Source of the DNA: Chloroflexus islandicus
GTDB lineage: Bacteria; Chloroflexota; Chloroflexia; Chloroflexales; Chloroflexaceae
DNA length: 64,000 bases
Assembly (NCBI RefSeq): GCF_001650695.1
Contig: NZ_LWQS01000071.1
Coordinates: forward strand, 119,877-183,876
Reading direction: 5' to 3'
The notes beneath the pieces were generated by a model. The model did no database searches. It saw only the letters and a program-made list of their open reading frames with translations, and was not told the origin of the DNA. The translations under genes and the position numbers were made by a program. Positions 55,494 to 64,000 of this stretch are shown here, piece by piece. Each line of letters begins with the position of its first letter. The first letter of the stretch is position 1.

Positions 55494-56489
55494 ATGGCTA
55501 CGCTGTACGTCCAAGAACAAGGCGCCACCGTGCGCAAACGCGACAACCAGATCATCATCACCCGCGCCGGTGAAGTGCTGCAAGAAATTCCACTTAACAA
55601 GATCGACCAGATCGTCCTTATGGGGCGCGGCGTGCAGATTTCGACCGCACTCTTAGTCGAACTGCTCGGACGCGGGATACCGGTCATGCTGACCAACCAG
55701 CACGGCAGCCGCCATTACGCCACCCTCACCGCCGGCCCCTCGCGGTTTGGCGCGTTGCGTCTGCGCCAAAGCCAACTGGTGGTCGATCCGGCGTGGGCGC
55801 TCGAACTGGCGCGCGGCATCGTGGCCGCCAAATTGGCCGCCCAACGCGCCGTACTCGCCGCGACCGGCTGGCCAGCCGCGGCCACAGCGATCGCGCAGAT
55901 CGACGCTGCTGCCCGCGGCTTAGCCAGCGCCGCCACCCTCGACGCTGCCCGCGGCTTTGAAGGCGCTGCCGCCGCCGCCTACTTCGGCGCGTGGCGCGCC
56001 GCCTTCCAACAAGGCTGGGGCTTCCAAGGCCGCGCCTTCTACCCGCCGCCCGATCCGATCAACGCCCTCCTCTCGTTTGGCTACACCCTCTTGTTGCACG
56101 ACGTCTTAACCGCCGTGCAATTCACCGGCCTCGATCCCTACCTCGGCGTCTTTCACGCCATCGAAGCCGGCCGGCCCTCGTTAGCGCTCGATCTGATGGA
56201 AGAGTTTCGCCCGCTGATCGTCGATCGCATGGCGCTCGATCTCATTACTACCAACGCCATCACCCGCCAGCAATTCGAGCGCGCCGGCCCTGACAAACCC
56301 AACGCCATCTACCTCAACGGCGCCGCCCGCAAACTGGTGGTCAGCCGCTACGAAGCGCTGATGCAAACGCCAGTGCGGCTGGCCGGCGGCAGCCAAACCG
56401 CATTCCGGCGCGTCGTGCTCTTGCAAGCCCAGATGGTGGCCCGCATCATTCGCGGCGAGCAAGCGCGGTACGAAGGAGTGGTGCGATGA
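55494..56489 (+). CDS. cas1: CRISPR-associated integrase Cas1
   Basis: 331 residues, normal length. N-terminal beta domain (TLYVQEQGATVRKRDNQIII, VLMGRGVQISTALL) and helical catalytic domain with metal ligands Glu156 (RGFEGAAAAAYF), His221 (YLGVFHAIE) and Glu236 (LDLMEEFRP). With Cas2 it inserts new spacers into the array. AAGGAG lies eight bases before ATG. The RT is not fused to it, unlike RT-Cas1 proteins. It overlaps cas2 by four bases. Confidence 0.96.
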   Translation: MATLYVQEQGATVRKRDNQIIITRAGEVLQEIPLNKIDQIVLMGRGVQISTALLVELLGRGIPVMLTNQHGSRHYATLTAGPSRFGALRLRQSQLVVDPAWALELARGIVAAKLAAQRAVLAATGWPAAATAIAQIDAAARGLASAATLDAARGFEGAAAAAYFGAWRAAFQQGWGFQGRAFYPPPDPINALLSFGYTLLLHDVLTAVQFTGLDPYLGVFHAIEAGRPSLALDLMEEFRPLIVDRMALDLITTNAITRQQFERAGPDKPNAIYLNGAARKLVVSRYEALMQTPVRLAGGSQTAFRRVVLLQAQMVARIIRGEQARYEGVVR

Positions 56490-56767
56490 GCATGTTCACC
56501 ATCATTAGCTACGACATCGTGGATGACAAACGGCGCGCCAGCGTTATGAAGCTGCTCAAAGGCTACGGCGTGCGTGTACAGTACAGCGTCTTCGAGGCCA
56601 TGCTCGACGCGCGCGAATTTCGCGCCGTCAGCGACCAACTGCGCAAACTGATCGATCCGGCCCAAGACAGCGTGCGCTGTTACCGGCTCGACGCCGTAGC
56701 CGCCGAGCGCACCGTCATCCATGGGATTGGCCGGATCACCACTGACCCAACCCACTACATGGTCTAA
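56486..56767 (+). CDS. cas2: CRISPR-associated Cas2
   Basis: 93 residues. FTIISYDIVDDKRRASVMKLLKGYGVRVQYSVFEAMLD is the Cas2 ferredoxin-like core, with the conserved Asp in SYDI. Structural partner of Cas1 in spacer integration. ATGA overlap with cas1 implies translational coupling. It ends 4 bp before the stop of the convergent WYL gene. Confidence 0.96.
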   Translation: MSMFTIISYDIVDDKRRASVMKLLKGYGVRVQYSVFEAMLDAREFRAVSDQLRKLIDPAQDSVRCYRLDAVAAERTVIHGIGRITTDPTHYMV

Positions 56768-56771
56768 CCGC

Positions 56772-58781
56772 TCATTCCAGCCACACCCGGGCGATCCGGT
56801 TAGGAGGAGCGGCCGGCAGCGCCAAGCGACCCTTGGGCCGCGCCGCTCCCTGCTGCCGGCGATGGTTGGCCGGTGGCAAGAGCGTCGAACGCAGGTCAAT
56901 AATTCGATCGACGCGAAAACAGCGTTCGGTCCGCCGCATGGCGCAATAAGCATAGAGCAGCCAGCGATCGCCGTGCTGCTCGAGCCGGATCGGTTGCACC
57001 AGCCGTTCATGCGCCGGCTGCTGCGGCGGTTGGTACCGCAACTGCACCGCCTGCCGGCGCCGGATCGCCGCGCGCAGCATTTGCAACGTCACCGCCAGCG
57101 GTTGGCATGGTTGCACCGGATCAACCCGCTCGCCAACGGCGACCGATGCTGTTGCCGGCAATTCATTGTCACCCACTTCCGCGAACTGTGATAGCAGTAC
57201 AGCTTCATCACGCTCAGCAACGCCATCCCTGCTCTCAATCGCGGGCCAGCGCTCTCCCGCGGGTTGTGATGCGACCTGATCGCGCGTCGCTTCCGCCACA
57301 ACCGCCACCCCAACCCGCGCCAACGCTCGCGCCAACGCTCGCTCGCGCCCCGGCGCCACCAGCGCCACACCGGGAGCGACCTGCATCGCCAGCGCGCGGC
57401 GCACCGCCGGAGAGCGCACCGCAGCGGCCAACGTCGCTGGGGTCGCGCACAGTGCCAGTGCGCGGGTCACAATCTGCACCGGCGGGGAAGCCGCCGGCAA
57501 CATCCATGCTGGCGGATCGCTTCCCAACCGCTGCCGCCAGAGATCGCGCAACGCGCCGGGATCGTGCCCGGCAGCCAAGCCGCGCCGGATCGTCGCCGGC
57601 GTGATCTGCCAACGCGCCATCGTTTGATCCACCCGCACCAATGCGGCCCACGGCTGCAACGCCGGCAAGTCAGCCGCCAGCGTCGCCGTTGGGATGATCA
57701 CCTGCCGGGTCAGCTCATCATACTGCCATGGTTGCGGTTGCGGCAGCGCAAACGGCGCCACCACCCCCAGCCACGCCAGCGGCCCGGCCACCGCCGCCCG
57801 CCACGCCTGCTGCTGGCCCCGGCGCAACCACGGCGCGCGGCGGACAGGCCACAAACTATGGGTCGTACCATCAACCAACGGCCCCACCGCCTTCGTCAAC
57901 GCCACAAACGCAGCATCAGCAGCGAGCTGCTGCGCTGCCATTGCCTCGCCCCAGTGCAACAACCGGCGGCGCAGCGCCGGCCAATCGAGACCGCGCATCG
58001 ACAACCGCAACCGTACCAACCACCGGTCAGGCCGTGGTTGATGTTCCCATGCGGCGCGTAGCAAGGCGAGCTGCGTGGTGGCAGCAGCGCCGGCAAACTG
58101 GGCCAAGGCCGGGCCGGGGCGCAACGTTTGGCCAGCGAGACGCAACGCACCCACATCAACCAACAACGGCGCCAACCACTGCCACAGATCATCGGTAAAT
58201 GTCGAGGCCACCGCGCGCAACCGGCGCAACGCCGCGCTGGCCAACAAACCGCTAGCGCGCACCGGCAACGGCTGGGTAGCAGCGACGGCCAGCAGCGTAG
58301 ATGCAGCCGCCAACGCGGCTGGGACATGAGCGGATGGCAACGCGCAAGGCGCAGCGACCTCCGGCAACGGCTCCGGCAACCAACGGCGCAGCTCAGGGGC
58401 CAGCACCCAACCGGCGGGATGGCGCGGACGCGCCGGGCGGGGCAAGAGCCACCCAAGCAGCAGCAGCGTCTCGCCAATCGAACGAGGCCGGCGATCGCGG
58501 CGCAACTGGCGCAACGGCCGGATCGGCCCCAACAACTGCTCGGCGGCAGCCGGCGACAGCACCCCCCGGCGGCGGCGCAACACCTGCACGGCCGCTTGCG
58601 CCTCAGGCGCCAACGCAAAATAACAGGCCCGCACTGCTGCCGGACGGCACAACGCCGCGCGCAGCGCCGCCACTCGCGCGGCAGCGTCAGCGCGATGCGG
58701 CCAACGCACCCGCTGCGTCGCCGCGATCAAACGCTGCAACACCACCGGCGTCTCAGCCAGATACACAGCCCAACGCACCAT
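56772..58781 (-). CDS. WYL-domain protein, likely CRISPR locus regulator
   Basis: 669 residues. The N-terminal ~550 residues are Ala/Leu/Arg-rich helical repeats without a recognised fold. The last ~110 residues hold a WYL domain: LQMLRAAIRRRQAVQLRYQPPQQPAHERLVQPIRLEQHGDRWLLYAYC then CFRVDRIIDLR. WYL proteins are often ligand-responsive regulators of CRISPR and other defence systems. Its gene diverges from the array, whose leader it may control. The ATG at 58781 with AAGG upstream is the best start; the longer frame to 58919 runs through leader DNA. A helicase-like XPB association cannot be excluded for such large members. Confidence 0.8.
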   Translation of the reverse strand: MVRWAVYLAETPVVLQRLIAATQRVRWPHRADAAARVAALRAALCRPAAVRACYFALAPEAQAAVQVLRRRRGVLSPAAAEQLLGPIRPLRQLRRDRRPRSIGETLLLLGWLLPRPARPRHPAGWVLAPELRRWLPEPLPEVAAPCALPSAHVPAALAAASTLLAVAATQPLPVRASGLLASAALRRLRAVASTFTDDLWQWLAPLLVDVGALRLAGQTLRPGPALAQFAGAAATTQLALLRAAWEHQPRPDRWLVRLRLSMRGLDWPALRRRLLHWGEAMAAQQLAADAAFVALTKAVGPLVDGTTHSLWPVRRAPWLRRGQQQAWRAAVAGPLAWLGVVAPFALPQPQPWQYDELTRQVIIPTATLAADLPALQPWAALVRVDQTMARWQITPATIRRGLAAGHDPGALRDLWRQRLGSDPPAWMLPAASPPVQIVTRALALCATPATLAAAVRSPAVRRALAMQVAPGVALVAPGRERALARALARVGVAVVAEATRDQVASQPAGERWPAIESRDGVAERDEAVLLSQFAEVGDNELPATASVAVGERVDPVQPCQPLAVTLQMLRAAIRRRQAVQLRYQPPQQPAHERLVQPIRLEQHGDRWLLYAYCAMRRTERCFRVDRIIDLRSTLLPPANHRRQQGAARPKGRLALPAAPPNRIARVWLE

Positions 58782-58786
58782 CGCTC

Positions 58787-58896
58787 TTGCCTTTCCACCA
58801 ATGACCTGATACAATGCAAATGTTCCAACCATGATACACCAACCGATCAACAAGGGGCAGGACATACAACAATGGAGGTCATTGGTTGCTAGCAAC
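58787..58896 (+). promoter_or_regulatory. CRISPR leader: promoter and inverted-repeat operator
   Basis: TTGCCT (58787-58792), 17 bp, TACAAT (58810-58815): a plausible promoter reading into the array. ACCAATGACCT (58797-58807) lies between the two hexamers and is matched by its inverse AGGTCATTGGT (58876-58886), an 11-bp perfect inverted repeat 68 bp apart. Next to it is the 12-bp palindrome GTTGCTAGCAAC (58885-58896). These could be sites for the divergent WYL protein. Confidence 0.6.
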
Positions 58897-58942
58897 GAAC
58901 GCGCCAACAAGCCAACCACCGCTCACCCCGGTGCGCGACGGC

Positions 58943-61900
58943 CAAAACAAAAAAGCCCCGCTCTGAAGGGGTTTGAAACCAGTTTGCAATGCCGAACGTC
59001 ATCGGCTCCTCCTTCCTCAAAACAAAAAAGCCCCGCTCTGAAGGGGTTTGAAACGTCACGGTGCAACAGGTCGTTGGGGGAGATGCCGCGTCAAAACAAA
59101 AAAGCCCCGCTCTGAAGGGGTTTGAAACATGATACGGGAATCGCACGATGACGCGCGACTCTTCCAAAACAAAAAAGCCCCGCTCTGAAGGGGTTTGAAA
59201 CGACGGAGTATCGGCCACGCAGACTCGGTGGCACGGGCAAAACAAAAAAGCCCCGCTCTGAAGGGGTTTGAAACACAACCGTTCCGTCATGAGGATCTCC
59301 ATTGTTCCTCCCAAAACAAAAAAGCCCCGCTCTGAAGGGGTTTGAAACAATTCCCCGTCGTCTTCGACGACGGGGAAGCCCATGACAAAACAAAAAAGCC
59401 CCGCTCTGAAGGGGTTTGAAACGATCGGGCAACGCTGGAGCGGTCAGCGCCTCATGAACAAAACAAAAAAGCCCCGCTCTGAAGGGGTTTGAAACAAGGC
59501 GCTGGCGGGCAGGGCACAGAGCTTGAGCAGCTCAAAACAAAAAAGCCCCGCTCTGAAGGGGTTTGAAACACGACGGGGAAGCCCATGAAGGAGTTCATGG
59601 GCACCTCAAAACAAAAAAGCCCCGCTCTGAAGGGGTTTGAAACTAGCCAAGGATCTCCGCGAGTGGCGCCATGTCGATCCGCATCAAAACAAAAAAGCCC
59701 CGCTCTGAAGGGGTTTGAAACCCTTCGGGGGGTGGGTGGCCGCCCCCAGCCCCCCCGTCAAAACAAAAAAGCCCCGCTCTGAAGGGGTTTGAAACGACGA
59801 CGACGGCAGCGCGGGGAGGGTGAGATCGATCACAAAACAAAAAAGCCCCGCTCTGAAGGGGTTTGAAACACGAGCCGCAGCCCTTCCGGCTGCGGCTCGT
59901 AGGCGCCCAAAACAAAAAAGCCCCGCTCTGAAGGGGTTTGAAACGATGGTAACAGTTATTGGAAGGAGGAGGTATGGTTACAAAACAAAAAAGCCCCGCT
60001 CTGAAGGGGTTTGAAACCTCCCCGTACTCCAACCGGTCGCCCGGCTCGAGGCGGCAAAACAAAAAAGCCCCGCTCTGAAGGGGTTTGAAACACGCGGACG
60101 CGGGGGTTCACAGTCCCCCGCACAGGCCAAAACAAAAAAGCCCCGCTCTGAAGGGGTTTGAAACCCGTTGGCGTCGCCGTCGCCGTCGGCGGCACCGTCG
60201 GCAAAACAAAAAAGCCCCGCTCTGAAGGGGTTTGAAACACGCAGGGGCAGTTGGCCACTTATACCAACTAGCCTCCAAAACAAAAAAGCCCCGCTCTGAA
60301 GGGGTTTGAAACGAGATAATATACGTGGGGCCGCCCATTGCGGCCCCTCAAAACAAAAAAGCCCCGCTCTGAAGGGGTTTGAAACCCGTTGGCGTCGCCG
60401 TCGCCGTCGGCGGCACCGTCGGCAAAACAAAAAAGCCCCGCTCTGAAGGGGTTTGAAACACGACGGGGAAGCCCATGAAGGAGTTCATGGGCACCTCAAA
60501 ACAAAAAAGCCCCGCTCTGAAGGGGTTTGAAACTAGCCAAGGATCTCCGCGAGTGGCGCCATGTCGATCCGCATCAAAACAAAAAAGCCCCGCTCTGAAG
60601 GGGTTTGAAACGACAGATCCGCGTTCGGAAGCAGCAATTCGATCACCCCAAAACAAAAAAGCCCCGCTCTGAAGGGGTTTGAAACTACCCTTTGACACCC
60701 CTCTGGGCGCCGGATTGTTTTTCAAAACAAAAAAGCCCCGCTCTGAAGGGGTTTGAAACAGCATAAGTTGCCGGATCGCCTTGTCCGCGGCATCCTCCTC
60801 AAAACAAAAAAGCCCCGCTCTGAAGGGGTTTGAAACATCTCCACCGGCTCATAGGCCGGTGGGACAACGCCCGCAAAACAAAAAAGCCCCGCTCTGAAGG
60901 GGTTTGAAACCGCACCTACCAGCACGGCCGATCACGTTGGCGCTCGCCAAAACAAAAAAGCCCCGCTCTGAAGGGGTTTGAAACAACTCATCGGTGTGAA
61001 CGCCAGTACCGGCGTGTGGTGCAAAACAAAAAAGCCCCGCTCTGAAGGGGTTTGAAACGTGGCTGTCTGACCGAACCGGCGGGGGAGTTTCGCCAAAACA
61101 AAAAAGCCCCGCTCTGAAGGGGTTTGAAACGCTGATGGCTCCTCCTTGTCGCTCCTGCCCCGCTGACAAAACAAAAAAGCCCCGCTCTGAAGGGGTTTGA
61201 AACTCCCTGTCCTCGCCGGGCGTGGCCGGGTTCTCCTCAGCAAAACAAAAAAGCCCCGCTCTGAAGGGGTTTGAAACAAGCCCATGAACTCCTTCATGGG
61301 CTTCCTCCTTTCTTCAAAACAAAAAAGCCCCGCTCTGAAGGGGTTTGAAACGTCCATAGAGGGTGTGTCCGACTTCGCCGGATCGAACCGCAAAACAAAA
61401 AAGCCCCGCTCTGAAGGGGTTTGAAACACCATCGTGGCTGCCATCATAATGATGGCAGCCACAACAAAACAAAAAAGCCCCGCTCTGAAGGGGTTTGAAA
61501 CATAAGACCCTGCAAACCCATTGTTTGCGGGTATTAAAGCAAAACAAAAAAGCCCCGCTCTGAAGGGGTTTGAAACCCCGCCCAGCAGGGCGAGGGTTGC
61601 GATGATTTTTCGGCAAAACAAAAAAGCCCCGCTCTGAAGGGGTTTGAAACTCCCCTCCAAGTGGAGGTAGAAGGTCGCGTTCGGGTCCCAAAACAAAAAA
61701 GCCCCGCTCTGAAGGGGTTTGAAACTTACCCTTTGGCGCCCCTTTGGGCGCCGGATTGTTTTCAAAACAAAAAAGCCCCGCTCTGAAGGGGTTTGAAACA
61801 CAAGGTGACTGCCCTCACCCTCCCCCGTATCGGGGACAAAACAAAAAAGCCCCGCTCTGAAGGGGTTTGAAACAATGATGGCGGCCACAACCAAAAATAG

Positions 61901-63208
61901 TAATGATAGTCAAAACAAAAAAGCCCCGCTCTGAAGGGGTTTGAAACTCTTACGTTGGGTGCTGTTGTCATGGCAGCACCCTCCTCAAAACAAAAAAGCC
62001 CCGCTCTGAAGGGGTTTGAAACCCGCTCAGCGCCGAACGCCTCGCCGGTGACCCCCGCGCCAAAACAAAAAAGCCCCGCTCTGAAGGGGTTTGAAACCTT
62101 TGGCGCCCCTTTGGGCGCTCTTATGTTGGGTGCTCAAAACAAAAAAGCCCCGCTCTGAAGGGGTTTGAAACGCGAACCCCACCATGGCCGCCATAATGAT
62201 GGCGGCCACAAAACAAAAAAGCCCCGCTCTGAAGGGGTTTGAAACGCCAGCACCCCCCCGAAGGGGGGGGGAAAGAATATGAACAAAACAAAAAAGCCCC
62301 GCTCTGAAGGGGTTTGAAACATTCGTGGTCGAGCCAGAGCGTATCGCGGCCGATCCAAAACAAAAAAGCCCCGCTCTGAAGGGGTTTGAAACACACCAGC
62401 GGGAGGCTCCTCACCTCCCGTCCCCCACCACAAAACAAAAAAGCCCCGCTCTGAAGGGGTTTGAAACGTGGGCGGGGGTTCACAGTCCCCCGCGCACACC
62501 ACCACAAAACAAAAAAGCCCCGCTCTGAAGGGGTTTGAAACCCGAATCAAGACGACGCTGCGCCTCGCTTGCCGCCTGCAAAACAAAAAAGCCCCGCTCT
62601 GAAGGGGTTTGAAACTTCAATGCAGAGCCACTCTTGTGGCTCTGCATACACCAAAACAAAAAAGCCCCGCTCTGAAGGGGTTTGAAACTTTTCGGTTGAG
62701 GCCGGAGAGGTAGCGGACCTCGTAGCAAAACAAAAAAGCCCCGCTCTGAAGGGGTTTGAAACCGGTTGCTGGCGCATGGCGGGCGGAGGAAACGCTCCTC
62801 CAAAACAAAAAAGCCCCGCTCTGAAGGGGTTTGAAACCAAACCGCGTTCGACCGGCTGATTGAAGCCGGTCGAACAAAACAAAAAAGCCCCGCTCTGAAG
62901 GGGTTTGAAACCAAACCGCGTTCGACCGGCTGATTGAAGCCGGTCGAACAAAACAAAAAAGCCCCGCTCTGAAGGGGTTTGAAACCGCGACCCCGGCGTT
63001 GCTTCGCCAGCCCGCTGCAAGCCAAAACAAAAAAGCCCTGCTCTGAAGGGGTTTGAAACACGTTTTTCAGATAGAATTCCAGCAATGTCCACGAACCAAA
63101 ACAAAAAAGCCCCGCTCTGAAGGGGTTTGAAACCGGATGCTGACGACGTAGCGAGTCGTCAGCTTCGACGGCAAAACAAAAAAGCCCCGCTCTGAAGGGG
63201 TAGTAAAG
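58943..63208 (+). CRISPR. CRISPR array, 58 repeats of 37 bp, 57 spacers (53 unique)
   Basis: A 37-bp repeat starts at 58943 and recurs every 72-78 bp to 63172. It begins CAAAAC, has a CCCC/GGGG inner stem (AGCCCCGCTCTGAAGGGG), and ends TTTGAAAC, a 3' end typical of crRNA 5' handles, so + is the likely transcribed strand. Spacers are 35-41 bp. The last copy (63172) is identical for 29 bp and then degenerates, marking the trailer end; the copy at 63023 has one C-to-T change. The leader is at the left, next to cas genes. Spacers at 59570, 59644, 60165 and 62838 recur at 60460, 60534, 60386 and 62912. No effector genes are nearby, so the subtype (type III or I-like) is not decided. Confidence 0.98.
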
Positions 63209-64000
63209 CCGCACGGCCGTGCGGCTCTCCCTCGTCCGCAATCACCGCACCGTACTTGTGAGGATCGTTAGATGAACTGTAAAGCCGCACGGCTCGGCTC
63301 TCCTTCATCTTGCTCTGATGGGATACCGTAAAACCGTCCGGCGATGCGGCACGCCCTCGCTCCGTGCAGTTGAGGGGTGGATAGAACGCCTGAGTGTTGA
63401 TACGGTTGAGGGCTTGGGGAGTCGCCGGTTCATCTTCATCCTCTGCCCCGCTCCTCCAATGCAGGACATGGACGTGAAAGGGTTCCGCTCTCCAGTTTGT
63501 CACTGCGAACCGTATGGTAAGGGCCGATTAGCGCTCGGCCCACTGCGCGGCGAAACAATCTCCCCCAAGGGAGGACAATATTCCACAATGTTTGTTCGCG
63601 CTACAGCGGGAGATTGCTTCGGGCGCTGCGCGCCCTCGCAATGACATACGGGGCGGGGTCTCCTGCCGCGGTTCATGGCTCGTGTCTCTTCTTGACAGGG
63701 AACGCTGTGCGATGCCGTAAAGTCCCGTGCTGCGCTCCCTATCACCCCTCCCCCAGCGGGGGAGGGGCAAGGGGGTGGGGGCACACCAGCGCATCATAAC
63801 GCCATCAACCACATCGATGCGCATCCGTTCGGTCCGTCCTTGCACTCCTTCCCCTCTGCGCTCTCCGCGCCCTCTGCGGTAACAACCGTACCATTGTCAG
63901 GCGGGAACGGGGGCGAGGGTTGAGGGCCAGCAGCCCGCGCAGCGGGCTTCGTAATCATAGCCCGGCCCTTTAGGGCCGGGTACCGGATGAACACTAATGG
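63209..64000. repeat. Repeat-filled region after the array, no gene
   Basis: A 20-bp perfect palindrome (63207-63226, AGCCGCACGG and its complement) starts right where the last CRISPR repeat degenerates; its left half recurs near 63280. Then come an AGATTGCTTCGGGCGC element (63608 on) and the REP modules CCCCTCCCCC/GGGGGAGGGG (from 63740) and GCCCGGCCC/GGGCCGGG (63960-63980). Small ORFs here are repeat-derived. Confidence 0.8.

Noticed and set aside
59945..59980. Self-targeting spacer against the start region at 51390-51410
   Set aside because: The similarity is only the GGAAGGAGGAGG ribosome-binding stretch; the rest does not match.
58889..63241. Many minus- and plus-strand ORFs across the array with repeated F-K-P-L-Q-S-G-A-F-L-F or Q-T-P-S-E-R-G-F-F-V-L peptides
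   Set aside because: They are translations of the 37-bp CRISPR repeat in different frames, not proteins.

Overview
The window reads as chromosome of a filamentous, probably thermophilic member of the Chloroflexota (class Chloroflexia, Chloroflexus/Roseiflexus-like). That placement is inferred from gene content and style: GC-rich codon use, a carotenoid hydratase-type gene, paired Ser/Thr kinases with an FHA regulator, a bacterial acyl-CoA-binding protein, and many dispersed REP-like hairpin clusters. No rRNA or other taxonomic marker is present.

Layout. 1-16.4 kb: housekeeping and signalling genes, mostly on the + strand. They include a binding-protein fold gene, a DUF547 gene, a UGA-containing GrdB/PrdB-like selenoprotein with a SECIS-like hairpin, a GH57-like protein lacking its nucleophile, a secreted-tail Ser/Thr kinase, an FHA-winged-helix regulator, aroA, a galE-type epimerase, a kinase carrying DnaJ-type zinc fingers, a MoxR ATPase and an FtsX-type permease. 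16.4-30.6 kb: a minisatellite, ACBP, an RRM protein, an MFS carrier, 1.4 kb of REP repeats, a YpdA-like reductase, tRNA-Arg(UCU), a K+ channel, an oligoendopeptidase, an expansin-like protein, a HerA-like ATPase, a response regulator, a HAD phosphatase and a sortase. 30.6-38 kb: a minus-strand exopolysaccharide operon (WbaP-like transferase, O-antigen ligase, epimerase, flippase-like protein, glycosyltransferase, PAP2-like protein), preceded by a very small membrane ORF. 38-53.4 kb: gltB behind a long structured leader, a DnaJ homologue, asd followed by a HAD-like gene with permuted motif order, carotenoid/acyltransferase genes, dusB, a 219-bp tandem duplication, and a small membrane protein / RNase H / SPFH-coiled-coil group.

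53.8-63.2 kb is a CRISPR locus: a stand-alone reverse transcriptase with a large internal insertion, cas1, cas2, a convergent WYL-domain regulator, and an array of 58 repeats (37 bp) and 57 spacers. No interference (effector) genes are in the window. The WYL gene and the array diverge from one ~160-bp region, where an 11-bp inverted repeat overlaps a plausible leader promoter.

The most unusual signal is in the spacers. About one third of the unique spacers contain perfect inverted repeats with arms of 7-14 bp. Several others carry a Shine-Dalgarno plus ATG, and several fall into families that tile the same locus. Together with the adjacent reverse transcriptase this suggests, as inference only, adaptation that samples structured transcripts or transcript ends. 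The second notable signal is the selenoprotein, which standard gene calling would split into two ORFs.
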